A DNA stretch of 64,000 bases from Candidatus Nitrospira nitrificans. Its GTDB lineage: Bacteria > Nitrospirota > Nitrospiria > Nitrospirales > Nitrospiraceae. The position numbers and the translations under genes were made by a program. Each line of letters opens with the position of its first letter. Position 1 is the stretch's first letter. Positions 17,824-25,481 of this stretch are shown here, in pieces. Below the pieces are notes generated by a model that was not told the origin of the DNA, did not search any database, and saw only the letters and a program-made list of their open reading frames with translations. The stretch covers positions 62,001-126,000 of the forward strand of contig NZ_CZPZ01000035.1 in assembly GCF_001458775.1 (NCBI RefSeq), read 5' to 3'.

Positions 17824-18253
17824 ATCCTATCGCTCAATCGGGCAAGATGCGGAGTGACGACCAGAATTCTTCATGCCGGTTCATTCCTCCTCCATGCCTG
17901 GCGAACGAACACTTCAGGGGCCCTAGCCGGTCACCTATCGCGAAGCACACGTCCCTTCCTCCGGGAGATCGCGAGTCGCGCTTGCCGACTTGGTCTCCTT
18001 TCGCATACCCGTCGGTTTTCAACATCATATCGATCGGTGGGAAAGAGATTCCCCAGTATGACTGGGATTGAAGATTATAGGCCCGTGGAACGCCCTGTCG
18101 CCCCAATCCGCCTGCCATCGTTGAAACCTCAGATCTTGGATTACTCTCAAGCCTGTCGATGCTTGTCATGCATGCGAGCTGGAGGAACCAGACGTCAATC
18201 AACGTTCGTGCTGTCCTGGTCCACGCCGATGATCCACACGCATAACAGGCTCA
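17824..18253. other. Intergenic region downstream of the RND pump, nothing recognised
   Basis: About 430 bp from the end of the pump gene to the enhancer at 17783-17823. Two overlapping frames of 122 and 149 codons on opposite strands have no recognisable motif or ribosome site and I do not call them. No terminator with a T tract is evident. Confidence 0.35.
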
Positions 18254-21200
18254 TTATCCTTTGCTCATCTTTTGTTTCGGCTCGAACCATGGAAAGAGAA
18301 TAGGAAGGACCAGAAGCGTCAGCGTGGTCGAAGTCAAGAGGCCGCCGATCACCACCACGGCAAGGGGACGCTGCACTTCGGAGCCCACACCCGTGGCTAG
18401 GGCGAGAGGCGTCAAGGCGAGCAGCGCGACCGTGGCGGTCATGAGCACAGGGCGCAAACGCAGCATGCAGCCCTGGACGGCCGCCTCCTTGGCGGATTCT
18501 GTGTTCTCTCTCAGTTGGGCGATGTACGACAACAGCACGATGCCGTTCAGCACCGCGATGCCGAACAGATTGATGAACCCGACGGAGGCGGGCACGCTTA
18601 AATATTCGCCCGTCACCCAGAGGCCGACGATGCCCCCGATCAATGCCAACGGCAGATTGAGCATGATCAAAGTCGCATATCGGAATGAATTGAACGAGAC
18701 ATAGAGCAAGAGAAACATGATGCCGATCGTGATCGGAACGATGATCTTTAAGCGGGCCATGGCCCGCTGCATGTTCTCAAACGACCCGCCCCAGACGATG
18801 TGATAGTTCGAGGGAAGTTTTATTTTGTCAATTTTCTTTTGGGCCTCCGCGACGATGCTCCCGATGTCCCGTCCGTGGGTATTGAATCCGATATAGATGC
18901 GCCGCTGCAATTGCTCCCGGCTGATGAGGGCGGGGCCTTCACGCAATTCGACTTGCGCGAGGTCGCCCAAGGGAATCAGCGTGCCGGTGGCGCCGCGCAA
19001 CAGAATGTTGCGGATAGTTTCGACACTGTTCCGAAACGGCTCCGGATAGCGCAACGTCAGATCAAAACGTTTTTGACCTTCATACACTTGTGTGGCCGGT
19101 TCCATGCCGATCGCCGTCGAGACGATGTCCTGAATATGAGCGACATTGATGCCGCGCCGGGCGATCTTCTCGCGATCGATATCGATCGCGAGGTAGACTT
19201 GACCGAAGAGTTGTTCTACGCGGATATCGGCCACTCCGCGCACCTCGCTCATGATGCCGCGGATTTGCTCGGCGGTTTTTCGCAGCACATTCAGATCATC
19301 TCCCAAGACCTTGACGGTGGCCTCCGATCGAACACCCGACAGCAGCTCATCGACGCGCTGTTGAATGGGTTGGCTCAGCAAGAACGTGGCCCCGGGGATC
19401 TGTTCCAGGCGTTTGCGGACCGCGTGATCCAGTTCCGCCTTGGTCTCCGCCGTGGTCCATTCTTCCATCGGCTTCAGCGCGACGACGGGATCGCTCGCGT
19501 TCGGCTCCTGTGGATCGTTGCCGATCTCGGAACGGCCGATCTTTGAGAGCACCTTGGTGACCTCGGGAAATTCCATGACCGCTCGCTGCATCTCCTTTTC
19601 GATTTGTATCGACTCCTCGAGGGAGATGCTTGGATGGCGAATGGTTTGAGGAGTGATGGCAACCTCGTTCAGAATTGGAATGAATTCTCCGCCCAGGAAT
19701 GGAAACAGGGCCAAACTGCCGGCCAGCATCGCTCCGGCGACGCCGAGCAAAAGGAGGCGGTGCGCGAACGCCCAGTCCAACATGGGGCGATAGCCCTTCT
19801 TCGCCCATCGAACGAGGAACGGATCCTCATGGTGGCTGCCTTTCAACAACAACAGGCACAAGGCCGGCGAGAGAGTAAAGGACAACAAGAGAGATACGAA
19901 CAACGCCATCATGATCGTCAAGGCCAACGGACCGAACATTTTGCCTTCCATCCCCACGAGCCCCAGGATCGGCACAAAGGTCAGGGCAATGATCAATTCC
20001 CCGAACAGGCTGGGACCGCGGACCTCCGCCACGCCCTTCAGCACGATCGGGAGCCGACGTTCCACGGACCGACGATCCTCCTCCGAGGCTTCCGACAGAT
20101 GCCGGGCGACATTCTCCACTTGAATGATTGCGGCGTCGGTAATCATGCCCAACGAGATGGCCAACCCGCCAAGCGACATTAAATTGGCCGACAGATCGTA
20201 GTACCGCATCACGATGAAGGTACAGAGCGGCGCGACGATCAGCACGATCGTTACGGCCAGGGCGCTGCGAATGCTGCCGAGGAACAAGTACAGGACGATC
20301 ACGACAAAAATGATGCCTTCGATGAGCGCCTTGTAGACCGTATGCAAGGCGGCATTGACCAGTTCCATGCGGTCGTAGTACGGCACGATGCGCAGACCGT
20401 CCGGAAGGATATGTTTGTCATGGATCTCGTCGATTTTCTCCTTGACGGCGTGCACTACCTCTCGCGCATTGCCGCCGCGCAGCATCAGCACCAGGCCGGA
20501 CACGACTTCGCGCGAACCATTGAGCAGGGTGGCGCCATGCCGCACGGCATGGCCGAACCGCACCTCGGCCACATTCCGGACGTATACCGGCGTGCCGTCC
20601 ACCTCACGCAAGACGATATTGCCGATATCGTTCAGCGTGCGAATCAGACCGATGCCGCGGACGATGTATTTTTCTTCCTCTTTTTCGAGGAGACTTCCAC
20701 CGGCATTGGCGTTGTTCTTGGCAACCGCATCGAAGACGTCATGCAGGGCAAGATCGTATTTGCGGAGGAGGCCCGGATGGACGACGACTTGATATTGTTT
20801 GACATAGCCGCCCATCGAGTTGACATCCACGACGTCCGGCAGTCCCTTGAGCAGCGGGCGAATCACCCAATCCACCAAAGTTCGTCGCTCGGTCAATTCC
20901 TCAACGGTCGTCCGGTGATCCGGCTCATTGTCGTGCGGACCCTCCAGGTAGAATTGATACACCTCTCCCAGACCAGTGTAGTTCGGCACCAATTGTGACG
21001 AGGCCCCGGGGGGAAAAAGGTCTTGGACCTCGAGGACCCTTTCCAAGACGAGCTGGCGCGCCAAATAGATATCGATGTCGTCGCGAAAGACAGCCGTGAT
21101 GATGGAGGCTCCAACCTTGGAAAATGAGCGGATCTCCGTCAGCCCCGGCGCTCCACGCAATTGCAATTCAATCGGAAAGGTGATGAACCGTTCGATTTCA

Positions 21201-21376
21201 GCGGGCGACAGTCCCTCGGCCTTGGTGACCACCTGTACCAAAATCGTGGTGACGTCCGGAAACGCATCGATCGGAATCGTCTTGAATGCATACAGCCCTC
21301 CGGCGGCCAGGCCTGCGGACAAAATAAGGACAAGAATCCGTTGCCGAAGGGAAAACTCGAGAAGCTTGGTGAGCAT
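18254..21376 (-). CDS. Heavy-metal efflux RND transporter (CusA/CzcA family)
   Basis: A 1040-residue inner-membrane proton-driven pump with the full RND repeat architecture. The N-terminus (LRQRILVLILSAGLAAGGLY ... IPIDAFPDVT) matches the heavy-metal subfamily. The transmembrane helix 4 region reads ISLGMITDAAIIQVEN with D414 and E421. The extra Asp that CzcA-type divalent pumps have six residues before the conserved Asp (DFGxxxDG) is Ser408 here, so the site is closer to CusA (monovalent) types. This is suggestive only. It is the last gene of slp-like/tolC-like/adaptor/pump, 3 bp after the adaptor gene. Confidence 0.93.
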   Translation of the reverse strand: MLTKLLEFSLRQRILVLILSAGLAAGGLYAFKTIPIDAFPDVTTILVQVVTKAEGLSPAEIERFITFPIELQLRGAPGLTEIRSFSKVGASIITAVFRDDIDIYLARQLVLERVLEVQDLFPPGASSQLVPNYTGLGEVYQFYLEGPHDNEPDHRTTVEELTERRTLVDWVIRPLLKGLPDVVDVNSMGGYVKQYQVVVHPGLLRKYDLALHDVFDAVAKNNANAGGSLLEKEEEKYIVRGIGLIRTLNDIGNIVLREVDGTPVYVRNVAEVRFGHAVRHGATLLNGSREVVSGLVLMLRGGNAREVVHAVKEKIDEIHDKHILPDGLRIVPYYDRMELVNAALHTVYKALIEGIIFVVIVLYLFLGSIRSALAVTIVLIVAPLCTFIVMRYYDLSANLMSLGGLAISLGMITDAAIIQVENVARHLSEASEEDRRSVERRLPIVLKGVAEVRGPSLFGELIIALTFVPILGLVGMEGKMFGPLALTIMMALFVSLLLSFTLSPALCLLLLKGSHHEDPFLVRWAKKGYRPMLDWAFAHRLLLLGVAGAMLAGSLALFPFLGGEFIPILNEVAITPQTIRHPSISLEESIQIEKEMQRAVMEFPEVTKVLSKIGRSEIGNDPQEPNASDPVVALKPMEEWTTAETKAELDHAVRKRLEQIPGATFLLSQPIQQRVDELLSGVRSEATVKVLGDDLNVLRKTAEQIRGIMSEVRGVADIRVEQLFGQVYLAIDIDREKIARRGINVAHIQDIVSTAIGMEPATQVYEGQKRFDLTLRYPEPFRNSVETIRNILLRGATGTLIPLGDLAQVELREGPALISREQLQRRIYIGFNTHGRDIGSIVAEAQKKIDKIKLPSNYHIVWGGSFENMQRAMARLKIIVPITIGIMFLLLYVSFNSFRYATLIMLNLPLALIGGIVGLWVTGEYLSVPASVGFINLFGIAVLNGIVLLSYIAQLRENTESAKEAAVQGCMLRLRPVLMTATVALLALTPLALATGVGSEVQRPLAVVVIGGLLTSTTLTLLVLPILFPWFEPKQKMSKG

Positions 21377-21379
21377 GGG

Positions 21380-22576
21380 CTAGAGTTCTTCGCCCGTTAA
21401 TTCGGCTTTCAGCGTGAATCCGCCGTTCGTCACGACCGGTTCTCCTTCACGAAGGCCATTGAGGACCATGACTTGTGTGCCGTTGGAGTCGCCCAGCTTG
21501 ACGTCCCGAGCTTCGAACGTCCCGGAATCGATTCGCACGAATACGAATCGCCTCTCATGATCGCGTTGAACGGCGTTTTCCGGCACAGTGAGCGCATTGC
21601 TCGTCGGGCTGGAGTACATCCGAATGGTCGCGTACATGTCGGGTTTCAATTTCAAGCCCGGATTCGGCAGTTCGAGGCGGAGGTCCATGGTCCTGGTGGC
21701 CACATCCAAGACAGCGCTGACGTAGGTCACCGTGCCGCGGAAGACCTCGTCCGGATAGGCATGGACGTGCAACTCGCCGATCTGGCGGCCGCCCGTTCGC
21801 TCGGAATTCAGAATGAACGAAATGTCTTTTTCAGGAATGTTGGCGAATACCCACACTTCCGACAGGTCGGCCACCACAAACATGGTTTCCGTCACTTCCA
21901 CGACCTCCCCGACCGCGATGTTGCGCGCAATGACGAACCCCTGGAATGGCGCTGTGATGTAGATGCGGGGGTGGATGGATCGGCTTCGAGCAAGCTCTTT
22001 GATCTGCTCGCCGCTCATGCCCATGAGGCGAAGATGCTGGTACGATTCCCGCAGTTCGGCTTGCGCGCGGACCATGTCGCCCTCGCGTCTTTGTCCCTCG
22101 GCCACGGAAATGATGTCTTCCTTCAATAACGCCTGCGCCCGCTCGTACGCGCGGGTGACCACGTATAATGTGGACTTCGCTTTGAGATAGGCCGATTGGG
22201 CATCCCCGAATTCTCGACTCTCCAACGTGGCGAGCAAGGTTCCTCGTTCAACTTCTTGTCCGAGATCCACGTGCACTTCGATCGCACGCCCGCGGACCAG
22301 CGTTGTGAGATTCGCCACTTTCCGCCGATTCAATTCGATGGTTCCCGGAAAATCGCGATGGCTGCGGAAGGGTTGACGCTTGACCGGTTCGACTGTGATT
22401 CCCCTCTCCGCCATCGCTTTTTCGTCGAGGCTGACCGTCCTGAGGGCCTCCTCTTCTGTCGATGATTTTTGGGATGTCTCGGCGGGTGTATCGTTTGATC
22501 CGGCGTCACACCCGTGGGTCAGGCTCACGAGGGTGAGAAGAACGATAAGACGGTACGGCTTCTGTGTTATCTGCAC
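21380..22576 (-). CDS. RND efflux periplasmic adaptor subunit (CusB/CzcB family)
   Basis: A 398-residue membrane-fusion lipoprotein with signal MQITQKPYRLIVLLTLVSL and lipobox THGC (Cys23). It shows the hairpin and lipoyl halves: GTIELNRRKVANLTTLVRGR then GQEVERGTLLATLESREFGD, a helical hairpin (AKSTLYVVTRAYERAQALL), and a return GRIYITAPF-like IYITAPFQGFVIARNIAVGE. The beta-barrel domain follows (PNPGLKLKPDMYATIRM). It links the inner-membrane pump to the outer-membrane channel. It is 54 bp after the TolC-like gene. No His-rich C-terminal metal-binding tail is seen. Confidence 0.92.
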   Translation of the reverse strand: MQITQKPYRLIVLLTLVSLTHGCDAGSNDTPAETSQKSSTEEEALRTVSLDEKAMAERGITVEPVKRQPFRSHRDFPGTIELNRRKVANLTTLVRGRAIEVHVDLGQEVERGTLLATLESREFGDAQSAYLKAKSTLYVVTRAYERAQALLKEDIISVAEGQRREGDMVRAQAELRESYQHLRLMGMSGEQIKELARSRSIHPRIYITAPFQGFVIARNIAVGEVVEVTETMFVVADLSEVWVFANIPEKDISFILNSERTGGRQIGELHVHAYPDEVFRGTVTYVSAVLDVATRTMDLRLELPNPGLKLKPDMYATIRMYSSPTSNALTVPENAVQRDHERRFVFVRIDSGTFEARDVKLGDSNGTQVMVLNGLREGEPVVTNGGFTLKAELTGEEL

Positions 22577-22630
22577 GGTAGCCGACTCATGGAAGATCCA
22601 GGCGACGAATCGCGCCGGCTTCGATCCTCT

Positions 22631-23947
22631 TTATCGAACATACAAACTTCCGCCGACAAACCGTTCCAACTGAGTCGTCGCAATGGAAAGATCCTGGCGG
22701 GCCTGCCAGTAATCCAGCATGATTTCACGATGAACTCGTTGGGCATCCAGCACCTGAAGCAAACTGCTTTCCCCTCGTTTGAAACTGAACTGCGCCATTT
22801 GCAACGCGATTTGAGTCTTGCGCAGCAGGCCTTTTTCAAACACCCCGACCAGGCGACCTGCGGTTGTTGCATCTCTGAAATGTTGATTCACTTGCCGAAT
22901 AAAGTCATATCGGACACGTAAAAGATTGGCCTCTTCGCGCCGTAATGTTCCCAGGGCTGAGGCAATTTCGCCCTGGCGTTGATACCAAATTGGGACGGGC
23001 AAGCTGATGCCTCCCTGCACCGCTTCACGCCCCACTTCACGCCAATAGCCTCCCTGCACAGTCAGGTTGGGCACACGAGCCTGACGTTCAAAATCCACTG
23101 TCCGGCCCGACTCTTCGATCACTTTACGCAGACGGCGAAGTGTGGGGTGCTGTTGCAGTGCGTCCTCAACCAACTTCGTCCGTTCGAGAGCCGCCGGTAA
23201 ACGCTCGAATTCGCCTTCAATCCGATACCGGGAACCGAGCGATCCGGCCGTCAAGGTGTCGAGCACGACACGGCTGATTTCGACATTGTTTTCTTCTCGA
23301 GTCACTCGTTGTTCCGCTTTGAGGACTTCCACTTCCGCCTTGATCGCCTCGAATCGCGGAGTCTCTCCCAGCTCCACCCTCCGGTCAACGGTCCGACGGA
23401 TATCGTGAATGATGGCCAGGTTTTCTTTTGCGAGTTGAAGACTCTGCTGTGTCGAAAGAAGCGTCCAAAATGCCAGCTTTACATCAGCCCGAAGATGGAG
23501 CAGGGTTTCATCATATCCGACAATGGCGCCTTCCAATCCGGCTCGGGCAGCATCCTTTCGCGCCTCTCGTTTCGCCGGCCACTCGAAAGGTTGAGAAACC
23601 TGGGCATTATATTCAGTCACCGAATTCGGTGGCACCTCCGAGAAGGCCCCAGGTCCCAAGATCCCGGTATCCCGGATCGAGCCCTGACCACCGCGGCCCA
23701 TGATAGTAGGATTAGGATAGGCGCCGGCCTGGACGAGTAATCCTTGCTGTGTATCGATCACGCCGATGGCACCGGCAGGCCGTGGGTTGTGATCGATAGC
23801 CAACCCGATGACTTCCGGCAACGAATACGATCGTTCTTCATCCTGCGCCAGTAATAGCTGCCCATTCCCACTGAGGAGAAGAAGCAGCATGAGCACTAGC
23901 GCCATAATGTTGCTTGGCTTAAGAAGAATCCATCCTAACATCGTCAT
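22631..23947 (-). CDS. TolC-family outer-membrane channel (CusC/CzcC type)
   Basis: A 438-residue protein with a signal sequence (IMALVLMLLLLLSGNGQLLL) and two outer-membrane-efflux repeats. The first has YSLPEVIGLAIDHNP and FEWPAKREARKDAARAGLEG, and the second ALQQHPTLRRLRKVIEESGR and LPVPIWYQRQGEIASALGTL, ending in the equatorial helices. It completes the tripartite pump with the adaptor and pump genes downstream. It starts 24 bp after the Slp-like gene. It is slightly shorter than most TolC proteins, as is usual in CzcC types. Confidence 0.9.
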   Translation of the reverse strand: MTMLGWILLKPSNIMALVLMLLLLLSGNGQLLLAQDEERSYSLPEVIGLAIDHNPRPAGAIGVIDTQQGLLVQAGAYPNPTIMGRGGQGSIRDTGILGPGAFSEVPPNSVTEYNAQVSQPFEWPAKREARKDAARAGLEGAIVGYDETLLHLRADVKLAFWTLLSTQQSLQLAKENLAIIHDIRRTVDRRVELGETPRFEAIKAEVEVLKAEQRVTREENNVEISRVVLDTLTAGSLGSRYRIEGEFERLPAALERTKLVEDALQQHPTLRRLRKVIEESGRTVDFERQARVPNLTVQGGYWREVGREAVQGGISLPVPIWYQRQGEIASALGTLRREEANLLRVRYDFIRQVNQHFRDATTAGRLVGVFEKGLLRKTQIALQMAQFSFKRGESSLLQVLDAQRVHREIMLDYWQARQDLSIATTQLERFVGGSLYVR

Positions 23948-23971
23948 GACAGACCGTATGATCGAACGTTT

Positions 23972-24523
23972 CTACCAATAAAAGGGATACCCATAGTAGC
24001 CACGATATCCCCAACCATATGGATAACCGTAGCCGTAATACGGGACATACCCGCTTTTCACACGATCCCAATCCCAAACCGTGAGGTGTTTGAGGGCCAG
24101 TTGAGGAACCTGTTCTTGTACTTCATCGATTGTGACGGTGGTTGTGTCCAGCACCTCCCCCACGACCGTGATGCGTTTGTTTTCATCGTCGAATATGGTC
24201 GGATCGGCCACCTGGTCACCGCGGTCGATAACCACGAATCGCCCCTTCGACTCGGTTTCACGACCCGTCGGCATCAGATCCCCGGACAATGGGATCTGCA
24301 GCACTTCGATTCGCGTACCATCTTTCATGCGTTTGGCAGTCAGCACCTTGCCGCCCGCCAGCATCAGTTTTCCTTTGTGGGCAGGGGGATTGCTTTTGAT
24401 ATCGGAATATCGCAGATCGCGATCAACCTTTCCCTCGAGCCGTTCGGGGATCACGTCCGCCCGATTGCATCCATTGACGAACAAGAACGCCATCGACATC
24501 ATCGTGACAATCGACACATTCAT
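23972..24523 (-). CDS. Slp-family outer-membrane lipoprotein
   Basis: A 183-residue lipoprotein with lipobox FVNGC (Cys19). The mature part follows the Slp/YeaY pattern: VIPERLEGKVDRDLRYSDI, GKLMLAGGKVLTAKRMKDGT, IEVLQIPLSGDLMPTGR, SKGRFVVID, ITVVGEVLDTTTVTIDEVQE and the HLTVW end. It then has a Tyr/Gly-rich tail (YYGYGYPYGWGYRGYYGY). Slp proteins are starvation/stress outer-membrane lipoproteins. The ATG follows AAGGAGGAATCCC. It is the first gene of the pump operon, 24 bp before the channel gene, so it may help envelope integrity during metal stress (inference). Confidence 0.85.
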   Translation of the reverse strand: MNVSIVTMMSMAFLFVNGCNRADVIPERLEGKVDRDLRYSDIKSNPPAHKGKLMLAGGKVLTAKRMKDGTRIEVLQIPLSGDLMPTGRETESKGRFVVIDRGDQVADPTIFDDENKRITVVGEVLDTTTVTIDEVQEQVPQLALKHLTVWDWDRVKSGYVPYYGYGYPYGWGYRGYYGYPFYW

Positions 24524-25189
24524 GGGATTCCTCCTTTGCAGGTCTACAGACAGTTACGTCTTGCGATGGACCCGAATGGATGCCCTGATGATTCACGTAC
24601 CGATCAGAAAGGAGCGTAATCAATCGAGCGAGACCACCAGAGACTTAAAGGCGATATCTCCCGCAGCGAACATCTCCCAACCCACCGACAGTCTGTTCAC
24701 ACATCCACGCCGGTGGATTGATGAAAGCCCTCTAATCGACCCAAGGAACCGGGAGAAGCACCTGGTTCTGAAAGGCCACCACTGCCCGGATCCCTCGGAG
24801 CTGGATCACCTTCTGGACCTGGTCTCGCGCCAGGCCGCCGTCATCTCATCGACTTCTCGAAAACCGCGATCATCGGAGACCAGCGTCGTGAGCTCCGAAT
24901 TTTGTTTCGCGTGAGTGAAAGCGGGCAGGACCGCGCCCTGCGCAATGTGACCGAGTTCCCCTCACGGCATAACGGGCCGGGGTCACTTTGGGAGGCATCT
25001 TGACACGACGCACAATGGAGCTTTTGGTAGAAGACGGTACCGGCCATCAGAGCTCACCACAACAACGATGCCGTACCGTAGCATTGCCTCGTTCAACCTG
25101 ACACCTATTGATTTCCCTAGTCGGTAACACACCGCTTCCATTAGCTTGGCGCTTACACCAGACACCGGGCGTAACGAGGTCGGACATCG
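24524..25189. other. Intergenic region with degraded coding remnants
   Basis: About 665 bp between the Slp-like and SemiSWEET genes. It contains the Gfo/Idh/MocA remnant at 24836-24998. Further left, one minus-strand frame ends SVGWEMFAAGDIAFKSLVVS and stops near 24630. It looks like the tail of a former protein but I cannot identify it. No intact gene is supported. The promoter of the pump operon should lie near 24530-24650. Confidence 0.45.
24836..24998 (-). pseudogene. Decayed Gfo/Idh/MocA dehydrogenase remnant
   Basis: Starting from an ATG at 24998, the minus strand reads KMPPKVTPARYAV, then after a frameshift GHIAQGAVLPAFTHAKQNSE and LTTLVSDD, and then jumps to FREVDEMTAAW. These blocks match the intact gene at 2659-3819 (GHIAQVAVIPAFGNAERNSE, LTALVSDD, FREVDEMTTAW), which are about 170 residues apart there. 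The copy therefore has a frameshift near the glycine motif and a large internal deletion. Confidence 0.75.
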
Positions 25190-25444
25190 TCACCCATACT
25201 TCATTTTCAGTACAACGTTCATGCCGGCGAGCACGAACGTGACGGCGTTCGCTAGGATGATGGGTAGCGAGCCGATCATCAGTCCATAGATCAACCAGCA
25301 TAAGACTCCGGTCGTAAACGTGCCCAACATGGCCAAGGAAAGGTCCTTGGCCGATTTGCTCTTCCAGATCCGGATCACTTGCGGCAAGAAGGCGATCGTC
25401 GTCAGCGTTCCGGCCAACAACCCCAATGCGGTGGTAAAATCCAT
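25190..25444 (-). CDS. SemiSWEET-family sugar transporter
   Basis: An 84-residue protein with three transmembrane helices, the size of a bacterial SemiSWEET half-transporter that dimerises. The PQ-loop signature is FLPQVIRIWKSKSA at about 19-32, followed by LCWLIYGLMIGSLPIILAN with the conserved Trp and Asn of the sugar site. It starts 37 bp after the exported amylo-glucosidase gene, so uptake or release of a small glucan product is a fair inference. The transport direction is not fixed by sequence. Confidence 0.9.
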   Translation of the reverse strand: MDFTTALGLLAGTLTTIAFLPQVIRIWKSKSAKDLSLAMLGTFTTGVLCWLIYGLMIGSLPIILANAVTFVLAGMNVVLKMKYG

Positions 25445-25481
25445 GAGTCCCGTTTCTCTGGTTTAGACCAAAGGACTGCCG

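Noticed and set aside
24540-24700. AGACA-GTT-ACGTC and GACA-GTC-TGTT near the Slp gene considered as enhancer sites
   Set aside because: They are not spaced 19-20 bp apart, and no GG-N10-GC promoter lies between them and the gene.
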